This document shows, piece by piece, positions 7,050-14,915 of a stretch of 46,665 nt of DNA. The stretch covers positions 1 through 46,665 of the forward strand of contig CALVDL010000025.1 in the NCBI GenBank assembly GCA_944326305.1, read 5' to 3'. Both the position numbers and the translations under genes were made by a program. The first letter of the stretch is position 1. Every line of letters starts with the position of its first letter. The notes under the pieces are model-generated. The model worked only from the letters and a program-made list of their open reading frames with translations, did not search any database and was not told the origin of the DNA. The stretch comes from an uncultured Bacteroidales bacterium (lineage in GTDB: Bacteria; Bacteroidota; Bacteroidia; Bacteroidales; UBA932).

Positions 7050-8483
7050 TCATGCGGAGAAGTCGGCCTTGTCGAATGCAAGCGTTGGAATCTGCCACCG
7101 GGTGCATTCCCTGGCGTCCGAGCCGGCCGCAATGATGCTGTTCCAGAGGCTCACCATGTTCCCGGTCACGACCATTTCCCGTATCGGGTGGGTTATTTTC
7201 CCGTTACAGAACGCAAACCCCTCGATCCCGTATGAGAAGTCTCCGGTGACGGGGTTGCAATTCCCTCCGTTGAATCCCGTCACATAGATCCCGCTTCCGC
7301 ACAGGCGCAGAATGCGCGGCAAATTTATTTCAAATTCCTCTGATAAGCAACCTTTCTCTTTTTCCGGCAGGGCATCCTCCTTTATGAACGGCTTTATGAC
7401 AGGTCTTGATACTCCTTCCACCGTAGGCTGCATGCCTGTCTTCCCGGCAATGTATGTGTTTATGAAATACATCTTTACGCTGCCGTTTTCTATTATCGGG
7501 CGATCTGCCGTGGCCACCCCTTCAGTGTCGAAAAGCCTTGACCCGGGCCTGCCTTCTGTCCGGGCCATATCCATTATGGTAAGGTCTTCGGAAAAGATCT
7601 TCTTTCCGAGTGTGCCGTCCAGGAATGAGTTCTTTTGCTGGATTGCGGTGCCGTTGAGCGCTGAAAATAGAGGGGAGGCGAGTCTGGAGCTGACGCTCCT
7701 GTCTACGACCATGCGGAAACTTCCTCCCCGGTGCCTTTTGGGACCTATCTTCCCAGCGGCTTTCTCAAGCGCTGTCCTTGAGCATCCTCCGGTCTCCAAA
7801 GATGATAAGAACGGGGATGATTCCCACCAGTACCCGCTGAGTTTCCTGCCTCCGTTATCCTGTATGGTGACTTCGGAACAGATGGCAAAGGATGTTTCGG
7901 TGTGCCTCCCGCAGAAGCCTTCTGTATCCATGACGATATTGTCGTCTACGGAGTCGGAATATTCGCATTCTTCTGATATGACGGTGTATTCCGCTGTCGG
8001 CTCCATTGTCCTGAACATAGAGGCGTCCATGGCCTCTTTTAGCCTTTGCTCCGGGGTGATGTCCTGGTATTCAGGGTCATAGAGTTTCAGCTCTTTTCCG
8101 GTTAAAGCGTCTTTTGCTGTCCGTTCAGGATCCGGCAGCTTTCTGCATGGGTCCTTGGCGAGCATCCGCACCGTATCTATGGCCTTTGCAATGAACTGCC
8201 GGAGCTGCCCGTGGGAAAAGTTGTTCGTGGAGAATGTCCCGTATCTCCCGTCTGCGAATATATACAGGAAAAGGGACCTGTCGGCCGAGTGTGTCACCTT
8301 GTCGAGCTCTCCGTTGAGAAGGCTGAAGCTGTCCAGTATGCTTTTGCTCAGGGAGACCCTCATCCGGGAAGCCCCGATTGACATCCCGTACTCCATGCAC
8401 ATGCGTGCCGCCTCTATTTCTTCAGTGCCGATCAGACCTGAACGGCCTTTACACGTTTCTGTTCCTTCTGGTCTGCTGTTCAT
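7050..8483 (-). CDS. tldE: TldE/PmbA-family metalloprotease-like subunit
   Basis: TldE is the non-metal-binding partner of TldD; together they degrade small unfolded peptides and mature some RiPPs. The 477-aa chain has the PmbA/TldD N-terminal domain to about residue 260 and C-terminal elements such as LFDTEGVATADRPIIENGSV and GNCNPVTGDFSYGIEGF. The latter is typical of TldE, and no HExxxH is present, as expected. I chose ATG 8483 because it follows a strong ribosome-binding site (AGGAGG 8 nt upstream) and lies 2 bp after the tldD stop. The longer frame to 8573 adds about 30 polar residues that overlap tldD. Transcription is probably from the promoter near 11290. Confidence 0.85.
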   Translation of the reverse strand: MNSRPEGTETCKGRSGLIGTEEIEAARMCMEYGMSIGASRMRVSLSKSILDSFSLLNGELDKVTHSADRSLFLYIFADGRYGTFSTNNFSHGQLRQFIAKAIDTVRMLAKDPCRKLPDPERTAKDALTGKELKLYDPEYQDITPEQRLKEAMDASMFRTMEPTAEYTVISEECEYSDSVDDNIVMDTEGFCGRHTETSFAICSEVTIQDNGGRKLSGYWWESSPFLSSLETGGCSRTALEKAAGKIGPKRHRGGSFRMVVDRSVSSRLASPLFSALNGTAIQQKNSFLDGTLGKKIFSEDLTIMDMARTEGRPGSRLFDTEGVATADRPIIENGSVKMYFINTYIAGKTGMQPTVEGVSRPVIKPFIKEDALPEKEKGCLSEEFEINLPRILRLCGSGIYVTGFNGGNCNPVTGDFSYGIEGFAFCNGKITHPIREMVVTGNMVSLWNSIIAAGSDARECTRWQIPTLAFDKADFSA

Positions 8484-8485
8484 CT

Positions 8486-9919
8486 TTATTCTCCTCCTAC
8501 CGTCAGGCTTTTTACCATGACCGTCGGTATCCCGCATGAGACGGGTACGCTCTGCTCTTTCCCGCAGGTCCATGTGCCGTTGTCGATTTTCATGTCATTG
8601 CCCACGCATACAATGTCTGCAAGTGCCTGCGGCCCGTTGCCTATGATGTTGATGTCCTTTACAGGAGCTGTGAGCTTCCCGTCTTCTATCATATAGCCGC
8701 TTTTTACATAGAATGTGAAGTCTCCCTCGCCGATTTTCACCTGCCCGTTCGAGAATTCGTCCACGTATATGCCTTTCCTTACGGATGCTATGATGTCCTC
8801 AGGGGATGCGGTGCCGCTTTCCATGTATGTGGCCCTCATCCGCGGTATCGGGTTGTACCTGAATGATTCGCGCCTTCCGTTCCCTGTAGGGGAGACCCCG
8901 TACCACTTTGCGCTGATGCGGTCGTGCAGGTAGGAATTCAGTATCCCGTCCTTTACCATGTATGTCTTCTGGCCCGGAACGCCTTCATCGTCGTAAGAGC
9001 ATGCGCCCCGGTTGCCCGGGATGGTCCCGTCGTCCACTATGCTTATGGAGCTGTCGCAGACCTTCTGTCCCATTTTCCCGGAGAACACGGACTGCCCCTT
9101 GCGGTTGAAGTCCGCCTCGAAGGCATGGCCCATTGCCTCGTGCAACAGGATTCCGGACGCACCGGCCCCCATCACCACAGGCATCCTGCCGCCTTTCGGC
9201 CTCCGTGCGCCGAACCTTGCGTCTATGCCTTTTACAGCCTCGGCCGCCAGTTCCTCCAGAAGGCTGTCCGACAGAAGCTCCGCCCCGCACCGGAAGCTCC
9301 TCGATGCCGTCTTGTTCTCGTTTCTGGTGCCGTCGCTGAATATCACCGATGCCGTTACGCTCCCCATCGGGCGGGAATCGCAGGCCATCTCCCCGCAGGA
9401 GTTGAACATCATGATGTCGCTGTGAGAGTATGAGAGGCGGGCTATGACCTTTATCACCCTGCTGTCCAGGGACATGATTCTTTCCTGCAGTTTTTCCAGG
9501 AATGGTACCAGCGTGGAAGCCTGCGTCAGGCTCCATGCTTTGGTCTCTGGGTACAGCAGGCCGCTTCCGCATGCTTTTCCTGCGGTCTCCCTGTCTGTCC
9601 TCCGGAAGCCCCGGCTTCCCGTATATCCGGAGGCTATGAGCGAAGCCGCCCCTGCTGCGTCCTCCATGTCTTCAGGTGCTGTATTTTCAGAGTATGCGTA
9701 ACCTGTCTTTTCCCCGCTCAGCACTCTGATCCCGACCCCGAAATCGGTATGGAGCCCGCCTGAAGTCACCTGCCCGTCTTTCAGCAGCAGGTCGCCGTAG
9801 ACTGTGTTCTCGAAATACAGGTCCGACCAGTCACCCCCGCGGGCGAGCGCGGTAGAAGTGAGGCGCTCCATCTGGGGTACGGTCACATTGAATATGTCTA
9901 GAAAATATTGCTTGTCCAT
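8486..9919 (-). CDS. tldD: Zinc metalloprotease TldD
   Basis: This is the catalytic partner of TldE; the heterodimer is a cytoplasmic peptidase. Residues 260-265 read HEAMGH, the HExxxH zinc motif of TldD, within SGILLHEAMGHAFEAD. Downstream landmarks include SIVDDGTIPG, YDDEGVPGQKTYMVKDGIL and RMRATYMESG, all usual for the family. The length of 477 aa is normal. The ATG at 9919 lies inside the 3' end of the zeta-like kinase gene (22-bp overlap), and tldE follows after 2 bp, so these are probably translationally coupled. No RiPP precursor gene is visible beside them, so housekeeping proteolysis is the default reading. Confidence 0.92.
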   Translation of the reverse strand: MDKQYFLDIFNVTVPQMERLTSTALARGGDWSDLYFENTVYGDLLLKDGQVTSGGLHTDFGVGIRVLSGEKTGYAYSENTAPEDMEDAAGAASLIASGYTGSRGFRRTDRETAGKACGSGLLYPETKAWSLTQASTLVPFLEKLQERIMSLDSRVIKVIARLSYSHSDIMMFNSCGEMACDSRPMGSVTASVIFSDGTRNENKTASRSFRCGAELLSDSLLEELAAEAVKGIDARFGARRPKGGRMPVVMGAGASGILLHEAMGHAFEADFNRKGQSVFSGKMGQKVCDSSISIVDDGTIPGNRGACSYDDEGVPGQKTYMVKDGILNSYLHDRISAKWYGVSPTGNGRRESFRYNPIPRMRATYMESGTASPEDIIASVRKGIYVDEFSNGQVKIGEGDFTFYVKSGYMIEDGKLTAPVKDINIIGNGPQALADIVCVGNDMKIDNGTWTCGKEQSVPVSCGIPTVMVKSLTVGGE

Positions 9920-10500
9920 TCGTCCGTGTCGTATGCGCTTTTCCTTATCTTCTCGTATGTTTCCTTGTCTTTTATGTTGATTATGTCATTCTTGCTGCCT
10001 TCGGCAATAACCCTGAAAGGCACTTTCGAATTGTCTGCAAGTATCCACCTGTCGCACAGAGGGATATAGTCCTTGAAAAAATAGCTGATTCCCACCCGGT
10101 ACCGCCTGCGTACGGTCTCTTCCGGTATGTTGTGCCCTCCGGCCGCCACCCTTGCCTTCACCCTTGCCACGGCAAGGTCCGGGGAATTGAGCCAGAAGTA
10201 CATGAGGGTGACGGTATAGCCTTCCTTCTGGGCCATCGACACCATTTTCAGGAGTGTCCTGGTGGCCAGTGTGGTTTCTATGCCGAAGTCCTCTTTCCTT
10301 GCGAACAGGTATTTTATTTTCAGCAGCATGTACCTGCTTGCCTGGATTGACGCCTGTTCGGGATTGAAAGGGGACAGGCCTTTGGCGAATTCGTCGGAAT
10401 TCACGAACTGGCTGCATTCCAGCATTTCCGGGAGAAGTGTATATGAGGCGGTTGTCTTTCCGGCCCCGTTGCAGCCTGATATGATGTATAACTTTGGCAT
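9898..10500 (-). CDS. Zeta-toxin-like P-loop kinase
   Basis: The 200-aa protein begins with a Walker A loop, SGCNGAGKTT, near residue 8. It continues with FVNSDEFAKGLSPFNPE, the zeta-toxin-type acceptor region, then GIETTLATRTLL and LMYFWLNSPDLAVARVKARV. RRRYRVGISYFFKDYIPLCD is the arginine-rich segment that typically contacts phosphate in the family. Zeta toxins phosphorylate UDP-GlcNAc; many stand-alone homologues have unknown kinase substrates. No epsilon-type antitoxin gene is next to it, and it overlaps tldD, so it is more likely a chromosomal kinase than an active toxin. Function is uncertain; fold assignment is good. Confidence 0.75.
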   Translation of the reverse strand: MPKLYIISGCNGAGKTTASYTLLPEMLECSQFVNSDEFAKGLSPFNPEQASIQASRYMLLKIKYLFARKEDFGIETTLATRTLLKMVSMAQKEGYTVTLMYFWLNSPDLAVARVKARVAAGGHNIPEETVRRRYRVGISYFFKDYIPLCDRWILADNSKVPFRVIAEGSKNDIINIKDKETYEKIRKSAYDTDEWTSNIF

Positions 10501-10570
10501 AGCTGTATTGGAAAACTGTTTCTTGGTTCTGGAAGATTTCCGGGAGGCTTTCCGGTCCCGGCCGCCGGTG

Positions 10571-11275
10571 CTATCTGCCGTGTGTCACTCCATAGCCGAA
10601 CAGGGAGAAGTCCCCCTTGCAAGGGTCATCCGGGAAAATCTCCCTGAAGGCATCCGTTATTTCCCTGACTGTCACGATGTCCTTCTGCCGTCGTGAGGTC
10701 AGCCCTATGGCGACAGCCTCGTCATATACGTGTACGTCCAGAGGTATGAGGAGGTCCTTCTTGTCGGAGTTTTTCCACACTCCCAGGTCGACTTTCCCGT
10801 CATCCCGGACCATCCATCTTCGCATCATGTTGATTTTCTTGTCGGGGGCTTTCGGGTCCTCCTTCCGTCCGAAAATCATGCAGCGTATATCCCTGTTTGA
10901 CAGTTTTTCTATACTGTCCGTCCCGGAATAGACTGCCTTCAGTCTCCGGCATATCTCCGCGAACTCGCTCCATTTCACTGTCCTGTGCAGGCTTGCATCC
11001 TCGTCCCGGTAGTCCCCGGACATCACATATTCATACGGTCTCCATTCCATTTCGTCCAATGCCCTGGTGCAGTCCCTCACAATCATAGACCGCCTTCCCC
11101 ATGCGAGGTGCGCCGCTATCAGTGCGGCTATCTCGACATCGGCCAGGGAGCATTCCCCGCATCTGTATTTCTTTGCCATTTCCGCAGGGAAAATGATCGG
11201 GTCCTCCTGGAAATATTTCGGGTCGTTGTATTCCTCGGCCCATCCGATGAGCTGCTCTTTCACTGAATTTTCCAT
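10571..11275 (-). CDS. TIGR02757/DUF2400 family protein
   Basis: This 234-aa soluble protein belongs to a family common in Bacteroidetes and epsilon-proteobacteria with no established role. Recognisable pieces are VEIAALIAAHLAWGRRSMI near residue 45, the RRWMVR motif and the C-terminal LIPLDVHVYDEAVAIGL. The last of these resembles the end of helix-hairpin-helix DNA glycosylases, so a nucleic-acid role is possible but unproven. I take ATG 11275; the alternative upstream codon is TTG. It is the first gene of the block running to trkA and follows a good promoter so closely that its mRNA may have almost no leader. Confidence 0.8.
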   Translation of the reverse strand: MENSVKEQLIGWAEEYNDPKYFQEDPIIFPAEMAKKYRCGECSLADVEIAALIAAHLAWGRRSMIVRDCTRALDEMEWRPYEYVMSGDYRDEDASLHRTVKWSEFAEICRRLKAVYSGTDSIEKLSNRDIRCMIFGRKEDPKAPDKKINMMRRWMVRDDGKVDLGVWKNSDKKDLLIPLDVHVYDEAVAIGLTSRRQKDIVTVREITDAFREIFPDDPCKGDFSLFGYGVTHGR

Positions 11276-11281
11276 ATCCTG

Positions 11282-11312
11282 CAAATATAGGGGTGTTTGT
11301 GGTTATGTCAAA
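11282..11312 (-). promoter_or_regulatory. Bacteroidetes-type promoter for the TIGR02757-to-trkA block
   Basis: On the minus strand TTTG (11309-11312) is followed after 19 nt by TATATTTG (11282-11289), an excellent match to the -33/-7 consensus. Transcription should begin within a few bases of the ATG at 11275, implying a very short or absent leader. Confidence 0.7.
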
Positions 11313-11346
11313 GATTCACCGGGACAATCCGTAGGGAATCGTGCGC

Positions 11347-11937
11347 CTATACAAGGATTACTGTCACATTACGCGCACCGTGCGCCCCGAAGACGAGCGC
11401 CTGTTCGATGTCCGCGGTCTTTGATGGCCCTGAAATGAATGTGCCGAACTCCCTGCAGCGCTGCATTTCCTCCCTTGAATACGCCTGGTGCATGTTGTCC
11501 ACTATGCTGTTCCTGCCCAGGATGATGACGAGGGCCTCGGCAATGAAAAGCAGTGCCCTGTGGCAACCGCAGTCCGTTATCCATACCGCCCCGTTCTCGG
11601 CGACAGCGAAGTCTCCCCGCACTACAGCCACGTCTGTCCCGTCCAGGTCTTCGGGAGAGGCATAATCCTCCGGAGACGCTGTCTTGCACTCGAGAATGCC
11701 TATAGGGGATACTATGCTTTTTGCATCCGGGTATTCTTTCCGGATTATGCCGTCGATACAGGAAGGGTCCGGCGCAATGATTGCGTTCCCTCCAGCGGCT
11801 TTAAGTGACTCTGCAAAAGCATTTACCTTATTGTCAAAAGACAATGCTGCCTGCTTTAAGCTACCGAGGTCAGGATATTCGTATGTTTCCTGGGTGTTCC
11901 TCCTTATCCTTTCCAGTATTTCTTCCCTGCTTCCCAT
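11347..11937 (-). CDS. lutC: LutC-like LUD domain protein (lactate utilisation)
   Basis: LutC is one of three proteins (LutABC) that oxidise L-lactate to pyruvate through Fe-S clusters in the cytoplasm. The 196-aa chain is a single LUD (YkgG) domain. VAVVRGDFAVAENGAVWI near residue 105 and LGRNSIVDNMHQAY near residue 140 match the family, as does the C-terminal FISGPSKTADIEQALVFGAHGA. The usual length is 190-240 aa. It follows lutA-lutB in direction but is separated from lutB by 456 bp of repeats, unlike the tight lutABC operons of many species. The start lies 7 bp from a TTAACGTCAG element, which may supply its leader or promoter. Confidence 0.9.
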   Translation of the reverse strand: MGSREEILERIRRNTQETYEYPDLGSLKQAALSFDNKVNAFAESLKAAGGNAIIAPDPSCIDGIIRKEYPDAKSIVSPIGILECKTASPEDYASPEDLDGTDVAVVRGDFAVAENGAVWITDCGCHRALLFIAEALVIILGRNSIVDNMHQAYSREEMQRCREFGTFISGPSKTADIEQALVFGAHGARNVTVILV

Positions 11938-11944
11938 ATTTATT

Positions 11945-12037
11945 TTAACGTCAGTATGACGAATTTATGTTTAACAATATTATATTAAAAATCAATATTT
12001 TATCATTTATGACCGGAATCCGTCACACTGACGTTAA
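11945..12037. mobile_element. 93-bp miniature element with 21-bp terminal inverted repeats
   Basis: The left end TTAACGTCAGTATGACGAAT and the right end (reverse complement TTAACGTCAGTGTGACGGAT) agree at 19 of 21 positions. The interior is AT-rich and non-coding. The structure is that of a MITE-like element, in the 5' region of lutC. Partial relatives with the same left end occur at 6988, 14641 and 26920. No obvious flanking target duplication is seen. Confidence 0.65.
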
Positions 12038-12352
12038 GGATTTCTTCCAGAAATCCTGTCTTTTCACCCCCAGTCACCTGCGGTGACAGCCCCGGAGGGG
12101 CATGCGGCTGCGCTTCGCTGCGCCGGCACCTCCACTGCTTCGGTTCCCATGCAGGAAACCTCGCTGACGCTCCTGTGCGGCCCTGAAGGGCCATCCAATC
12201 TTAATCCCCAGTCACTTCGTGACAGCCCCTTGTTAAGGGGCGCCACCCCCCCATCTCTGCTCACTGTGAAACATCCACAGGATGATTTCACTCTCCGCTC
12301 ACGACCTCGCCGGGGGCCCTGTCGCATGCCACGGGCCTGCTCCTTAATAGGT
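12038..12352. repeat. Composite of dispersed GC-rich repeat modules between lutB and lutC
   Basis: No gene is seen here. Module A lies inverted at 12066-12108 (43 bp, copy at 2765). Module B at 12154-12192 matches 14702-14740 at 37 of 39 positions. A CCCCAGTCACTTCGTGACAG hairpin unit spans 12206-12240. Module C, with GGGCGCCACC then CCTCGCCGGGGG and GGCCTGCTCCTT, covers about 12238-12350 and has a relative at 26955-27018. Several units are self-complementary, suggesting structured or REP-like DNA. Confidence 0.6.
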
Positions 12353-12389
12353 AATTCGATGAAATTTAATGAATTAAATTCATCGAATT
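12353..12389 (-). terminator. Hairpin terminator after lutB
   Basis: AATTCGATGAAATTTAAT pairs with ATTAAATTCATCGAATT, with one unpaired base. The hairpin begins 4 bp after the lutB stop and would end the lutAB transcript before the repeat region. The stem is AT-rich and long; there is no clean T-run. Confidence 0.5.
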
Positions 12390-12393
12390 CACG

Positions 12394-13761
12394 TTATTTT
12401 ACTTTTCCCTTCTTCCAGAGGCTGTTGAACGACTCTTTGGCGAACTGCGGCATCTCCCGTCCTTCTCCCCATGCGTTCAGCTTGCTGTATATCATTGGTC
12501 TCGGCAGGGCGTCGACAAGCGGTGCCGCCTTTACTGCCGTATTGAACAGGACAGGATGCTCCATCACTATCTCCATGGAGTCCGATATGAACTTCTTCAT
12601 CCTGTCCGCCTTGCCCAGCCCGTCCAGGGCCTGCCTCCACAGGTATATCTGTTCCCCGAGGTCCACTTTTGCCGGACAGACATTGCTGCATGACATGCAC
12701 AGGGAGCAGGCGGAGACATTGTCATAGTATTTCTCCGGGTTTTTCAGCATTGACAGGTTGATCCCTATCGGTCCCGGTATGAAGTAAGTGTAGGAATACC
12801 CTCCGCTTCTCCTGTACACAGGGCAGGTGTTCATGCAGGCACCGCATCTGAGGCAGTTGAGTGTCCTCACGTGGTCCTTTTCCGCCAGTATGCGGCTTCT
12901 CCCGTTGTCTACTATTATTATATGGAATTCCCCGCCTTTCTGCGGTCTGGAGTAGTGTGTCGTATAGGTTGTTGACGGCTGTCCTGTCCCGGAGCGGGCC
13001 AGAAGCCTGGTGAACACCCCGAGGGAGTCCAGGTCCGGCACTATCTTCTCCAGCCCGAAGGCCGCTATCTGCAGCCTGTGGAGCGAGGTGCCGATGTCGG
13101 CATTGCCTTCGTTGGTGCAAACCACCACTTCTCCTGTGGATGCTACGGCGAAATTGGCCCCGGTCATGGCGGCGTCTGCCTTTTTGAATATCTGTCTGAG
13201 GTTTTTCCTGGCGGCGTGTGTCAGGTAGGTGGGGTCGCAGTTGCCAGGTTCGGTGCCCATCTCCTTTTCAAACAGCCTCCCTATCTCTTCTCTTTTTATA
13301 TGCACTGCCGGCAGCACAATGTGGCTCGGTTTCACGTGCATCAGCTGCACTATCCTTTCCCCGAGGTCGCTTTCCACGGTCTCTATGCCGTTCCCCTCGA
13401 GAAACGGGTTCAGCGCACATTCTTCCGCAAGCATTGACTTGCTCTTTATGAACAGTTTGACGCCGTGGTCCTTGAGGATCTTGAGTACGGTTTCACGGTA
13501 TTCCTGCGCATCGTTTGCCCAGTGTACAGTGGCCCCGTTCTTTATGGCGTTCGCCTCGAATTCAGTGAGCAGTTCCGCAAGGTGGCTGTTGGAATACATT
13601 TTCAGGGCGCATGCCGCATCCCTGAGCTGTTCCCACTCCGGCAGGCTCCTGCTCATCCGGTCCCTTTTCTGCCTTACCATCCATAGCGTCTGGTCGTGCC
13701 ATAGGGCCTTCCCGCTGTCTTTCAGGAACTCTGCCGCTGCCAATGAATGTTTTGTGCTCAT
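12394..13761 (-). CDS. lutB: LutB-like iron-sulfur LUD protein (lactate utilisation)
   Basis: LutB is the large Fe-S subunit of the LutABC lactate oxidation complex. The 455-aa chain has an N-terminal LUD domain to about residue 290, with VASTGEVVVCTNEGNADIG as its landmark. Two 4Fe-4S motifs follow: CLRCGACMNTCPVY near residue 295 and CSLCMSCSNVCPAKVD near residue 345. A helical C-terminal DUF3390-like tail ends in LWKKGKVK. Its ATG overlaps the lutA stop by 4 bp (ATGA), implying coupled translation. Confidence 0.93.
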   Translation of the reverse strand: MSTKHSLAAAEFLKDSGKALWHDQTLWMVRQKRDRMSRSLPEWEQLRDAACALKMYSNSHLAELLTEFEANAIKNGATVHWANDAQEYRETVLKILKDHGVKLFIKSKSMLAEECALNPFLEGNGIETVESDLGERIVQLMHVKPSHIVLPAVHIKREEIGRLFEKEMGTEPGNCDPTYLTHAARKNLRQIFKKADAAMTGANFAVASTGEVVVCTNEGNADIGTSLHRLQIAAFGLEKIVPDLDSLGVFTRLLARSGTGQPSTTYTTHYSRPQKGGEFHIIIVDNGRSRILAEKDHVRTLNCLRCGACMNTCPVYRRSGGYSYTYFIPGPIGINLSMLKNPEKYYDNVSACSLCMSCSNVCPAKVDLGEQIYLWRQALDGLGKADRMKKFISDSMEIVMEHPVLFNTAVKAAPLVDALPRPMIYSKLNAWGEGREMPQFAKESFNSLWKKGKVK

Positions 13762-14573
13762 ATCTGCTGGTTTCCTTTAAATCGTTTGTCCGCAGTCCGG
13801 GGGAGACTGCCGGTGAGGTGAATGGAGTCGTCCTGCAGTCCGCCGGCAAGAATCTCCACGATATGGATCGTCTTGATGGGAAGGTGTTCCCGGCGGATGA
13901 TGCCTTCCTGATGCATAAGGCATGAAGAGTCCGCCCCGGTTATATATTCCGCCCCTGTGTCCATGTGCCTCTGTATCTTGCTCCTTCCCATCGCCACCGA
14001 TACGGCGTCCTCCTCGATGGAGAACATCCCGCCGAACCCGCAGCACTCGTCATGCCGCTCCGGCTCCACTATCTCTATATCCCTGACCAGGGAGAGAAGG
14101 TTGCGCAGCTTGTTGTAGTATGGGATGTTCCTCTCGCTCGGCGAAGACAGCCCCAGCAGCCTCACCCCGTGGCAGCTGTTGTGAATGCTCACCTTGTGCG
14201 GGAAGCTTGCGTCCAGTGAAGCCGGCCTGACAATGTCGTGTATGAATCCGCATATGTCATACACCTTTTCTTCCGTGTGGCACCTGTGGCTCTTGTTCTT
14301 GAGCAGGGCGGGGTAGTGGTCCTTGATGAATACAGCGCAGCTGGCTGATGGCCCCACCACATAGTCATATCCCGCAAACTTGTCATCCAGATCTTCAGCA
14401 AGCTCTCTTGCGGAGTCCTCGAATCCCGCGTTTGCCATGGGCTGTCCGCAGCATGTCTGGTCCGCAGGATAGTCCACGTCCAGGCCCAGGTGCCTGAGGA
14501 GCCTGTATGAGGCAACGCCGACCTGGGGGTATACGGCGTTCACGTAGCATGGGATGAAGAGCCCGATTTTCAT
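13758..14573 (-). CDS. lutA: LutA-like cysteine-rich (CCG-domain) oxidoreductase subunit
   Basis: LutA supplies CCG domains that bind a non-cubane Fe-S cluster in lactate oxidation. Two copies are visible: QTCCGQPMANAG near residue 40 with its upstream IPCYVN, and HDECCGFGGMFS near residue 185 with its upstream HNSCHG. The chain of about 271 aa is slightly longer than the usual 240 because of a polar tail after residue 250. I chose ATG 14573, which gives MKIGLFIPCYVN, the family's usual start; ATG 14603 adds ten residues and is also possible. It overlaps lutB by 4 bp. A TATATTTG box lies just upstream at 14627-14634. Confidence 0.9.
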   Translation of the reverse strand: MKIGLFIPCYVNAVYPQVGVASYRLLRHLGLDVDYPADQTCCGQPMANAGFEDSARELAEDLDDKFAGYDYVVGPSASCAVFIKDHYPALLKNKSHRCHTEEKVYDICGFIHDIVRPASLDASFPHKVSIHNSCHGVRLLGLSSPSERNIPYYNKLRNLLSLVRDIEIVEPERHDECCGFGGMFSIEEDAVSVAMGRSKIQRHMDTGAEYITGADSSCLMHQEGIIRREHLPIKTIHIVEILAGGLQDDSIHLTGSLPRTADKRFKGNQQI

Positions 14574-14626
14574 TTTATTCAGACGGCTGTTGTCCGTTAC
14601 CATTTCCTGATTCTGTTTTTGCTGTG

Positions 14627-14634
14627 CAAATATA
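14627..14634 (-). promoter_or_regulatory. -7 box of the lutA promoter
   Basis: TATATTTG on the minus strand lies about 54 nt before the chosen lutA start and 24 nt before the alternative ATG. No clear TTG is found at the right distance; that space is occupied by the TTAACGTCAG repeat starting at 14641, so the repeat may form the -33 region. Confidence 0.5.
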
Positions 14635-14640
14635 CATTTT

Positions 14641-14740
14641 TTAACGTCAGTTCGACTGGATTTACGTTATCTTAAAAATCAATATTTTATCTTTTATGAC
14701 CGGGAACCTCGCTGACGCTCCGGTGCGGCCCTGAAGGGCC
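14641..14740. repeat. TTAACGTCAG-element fused to GC-rich module B, upstream of lutA
   Basis: 14641-14700 matches the left end and interior of the 93-bp element (TTAACGTCAGTTCGAC, then AAAAATCAATATTTTATC and TTTATGACCGG) but lacks its right terminus. At the point where the right end should begin it joins module B (14702-14740), nearly identical to 12154-12192. The orientation again puts the TTAACG end nearest a minus-strand gene start. Confidence 0.6.
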
Positions 14741-14856
14741 TTGCGACCTTCGTCTGTGTCATTTCATTCCGTCAATTTAATATGGTTCTTCATTGTCCTG
14801 ATTTTTACGGTGGCAGTGTGCCGGACGGGAAAAAATAGTTGGAAAAAATATTAAAT

Positions 14857-14889
14857 TAGTTGTATAACTATAAAAAATAGTTATATTTG
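14857..14889 (+). promoter_or_regulatory. blaI promoter with overlapping TAGTT/AACTA operator
   Basis: The -7 box TATATTTG lies at 14882-14889. TAGTT (14857), AACTA (14866) and TAGTTATA (14878) form alternating inverted half-sites that overlap it. BlaI/MecI repressors bind dyads of this kind at their own promoters, so autoregulation is likely. The exact operator is inferred. Confidence 0.55.
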
Positions 14890-14915
14890 TCATGCCAATC
14901 AGAATAAAATGTACA

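Noticed and set aside
8484..8573. 30-residue extension of TldE
   Set aside because: It overlaps tldD, is highly polar, and ignores the strong AGGAGG site in front of ATG 8483.
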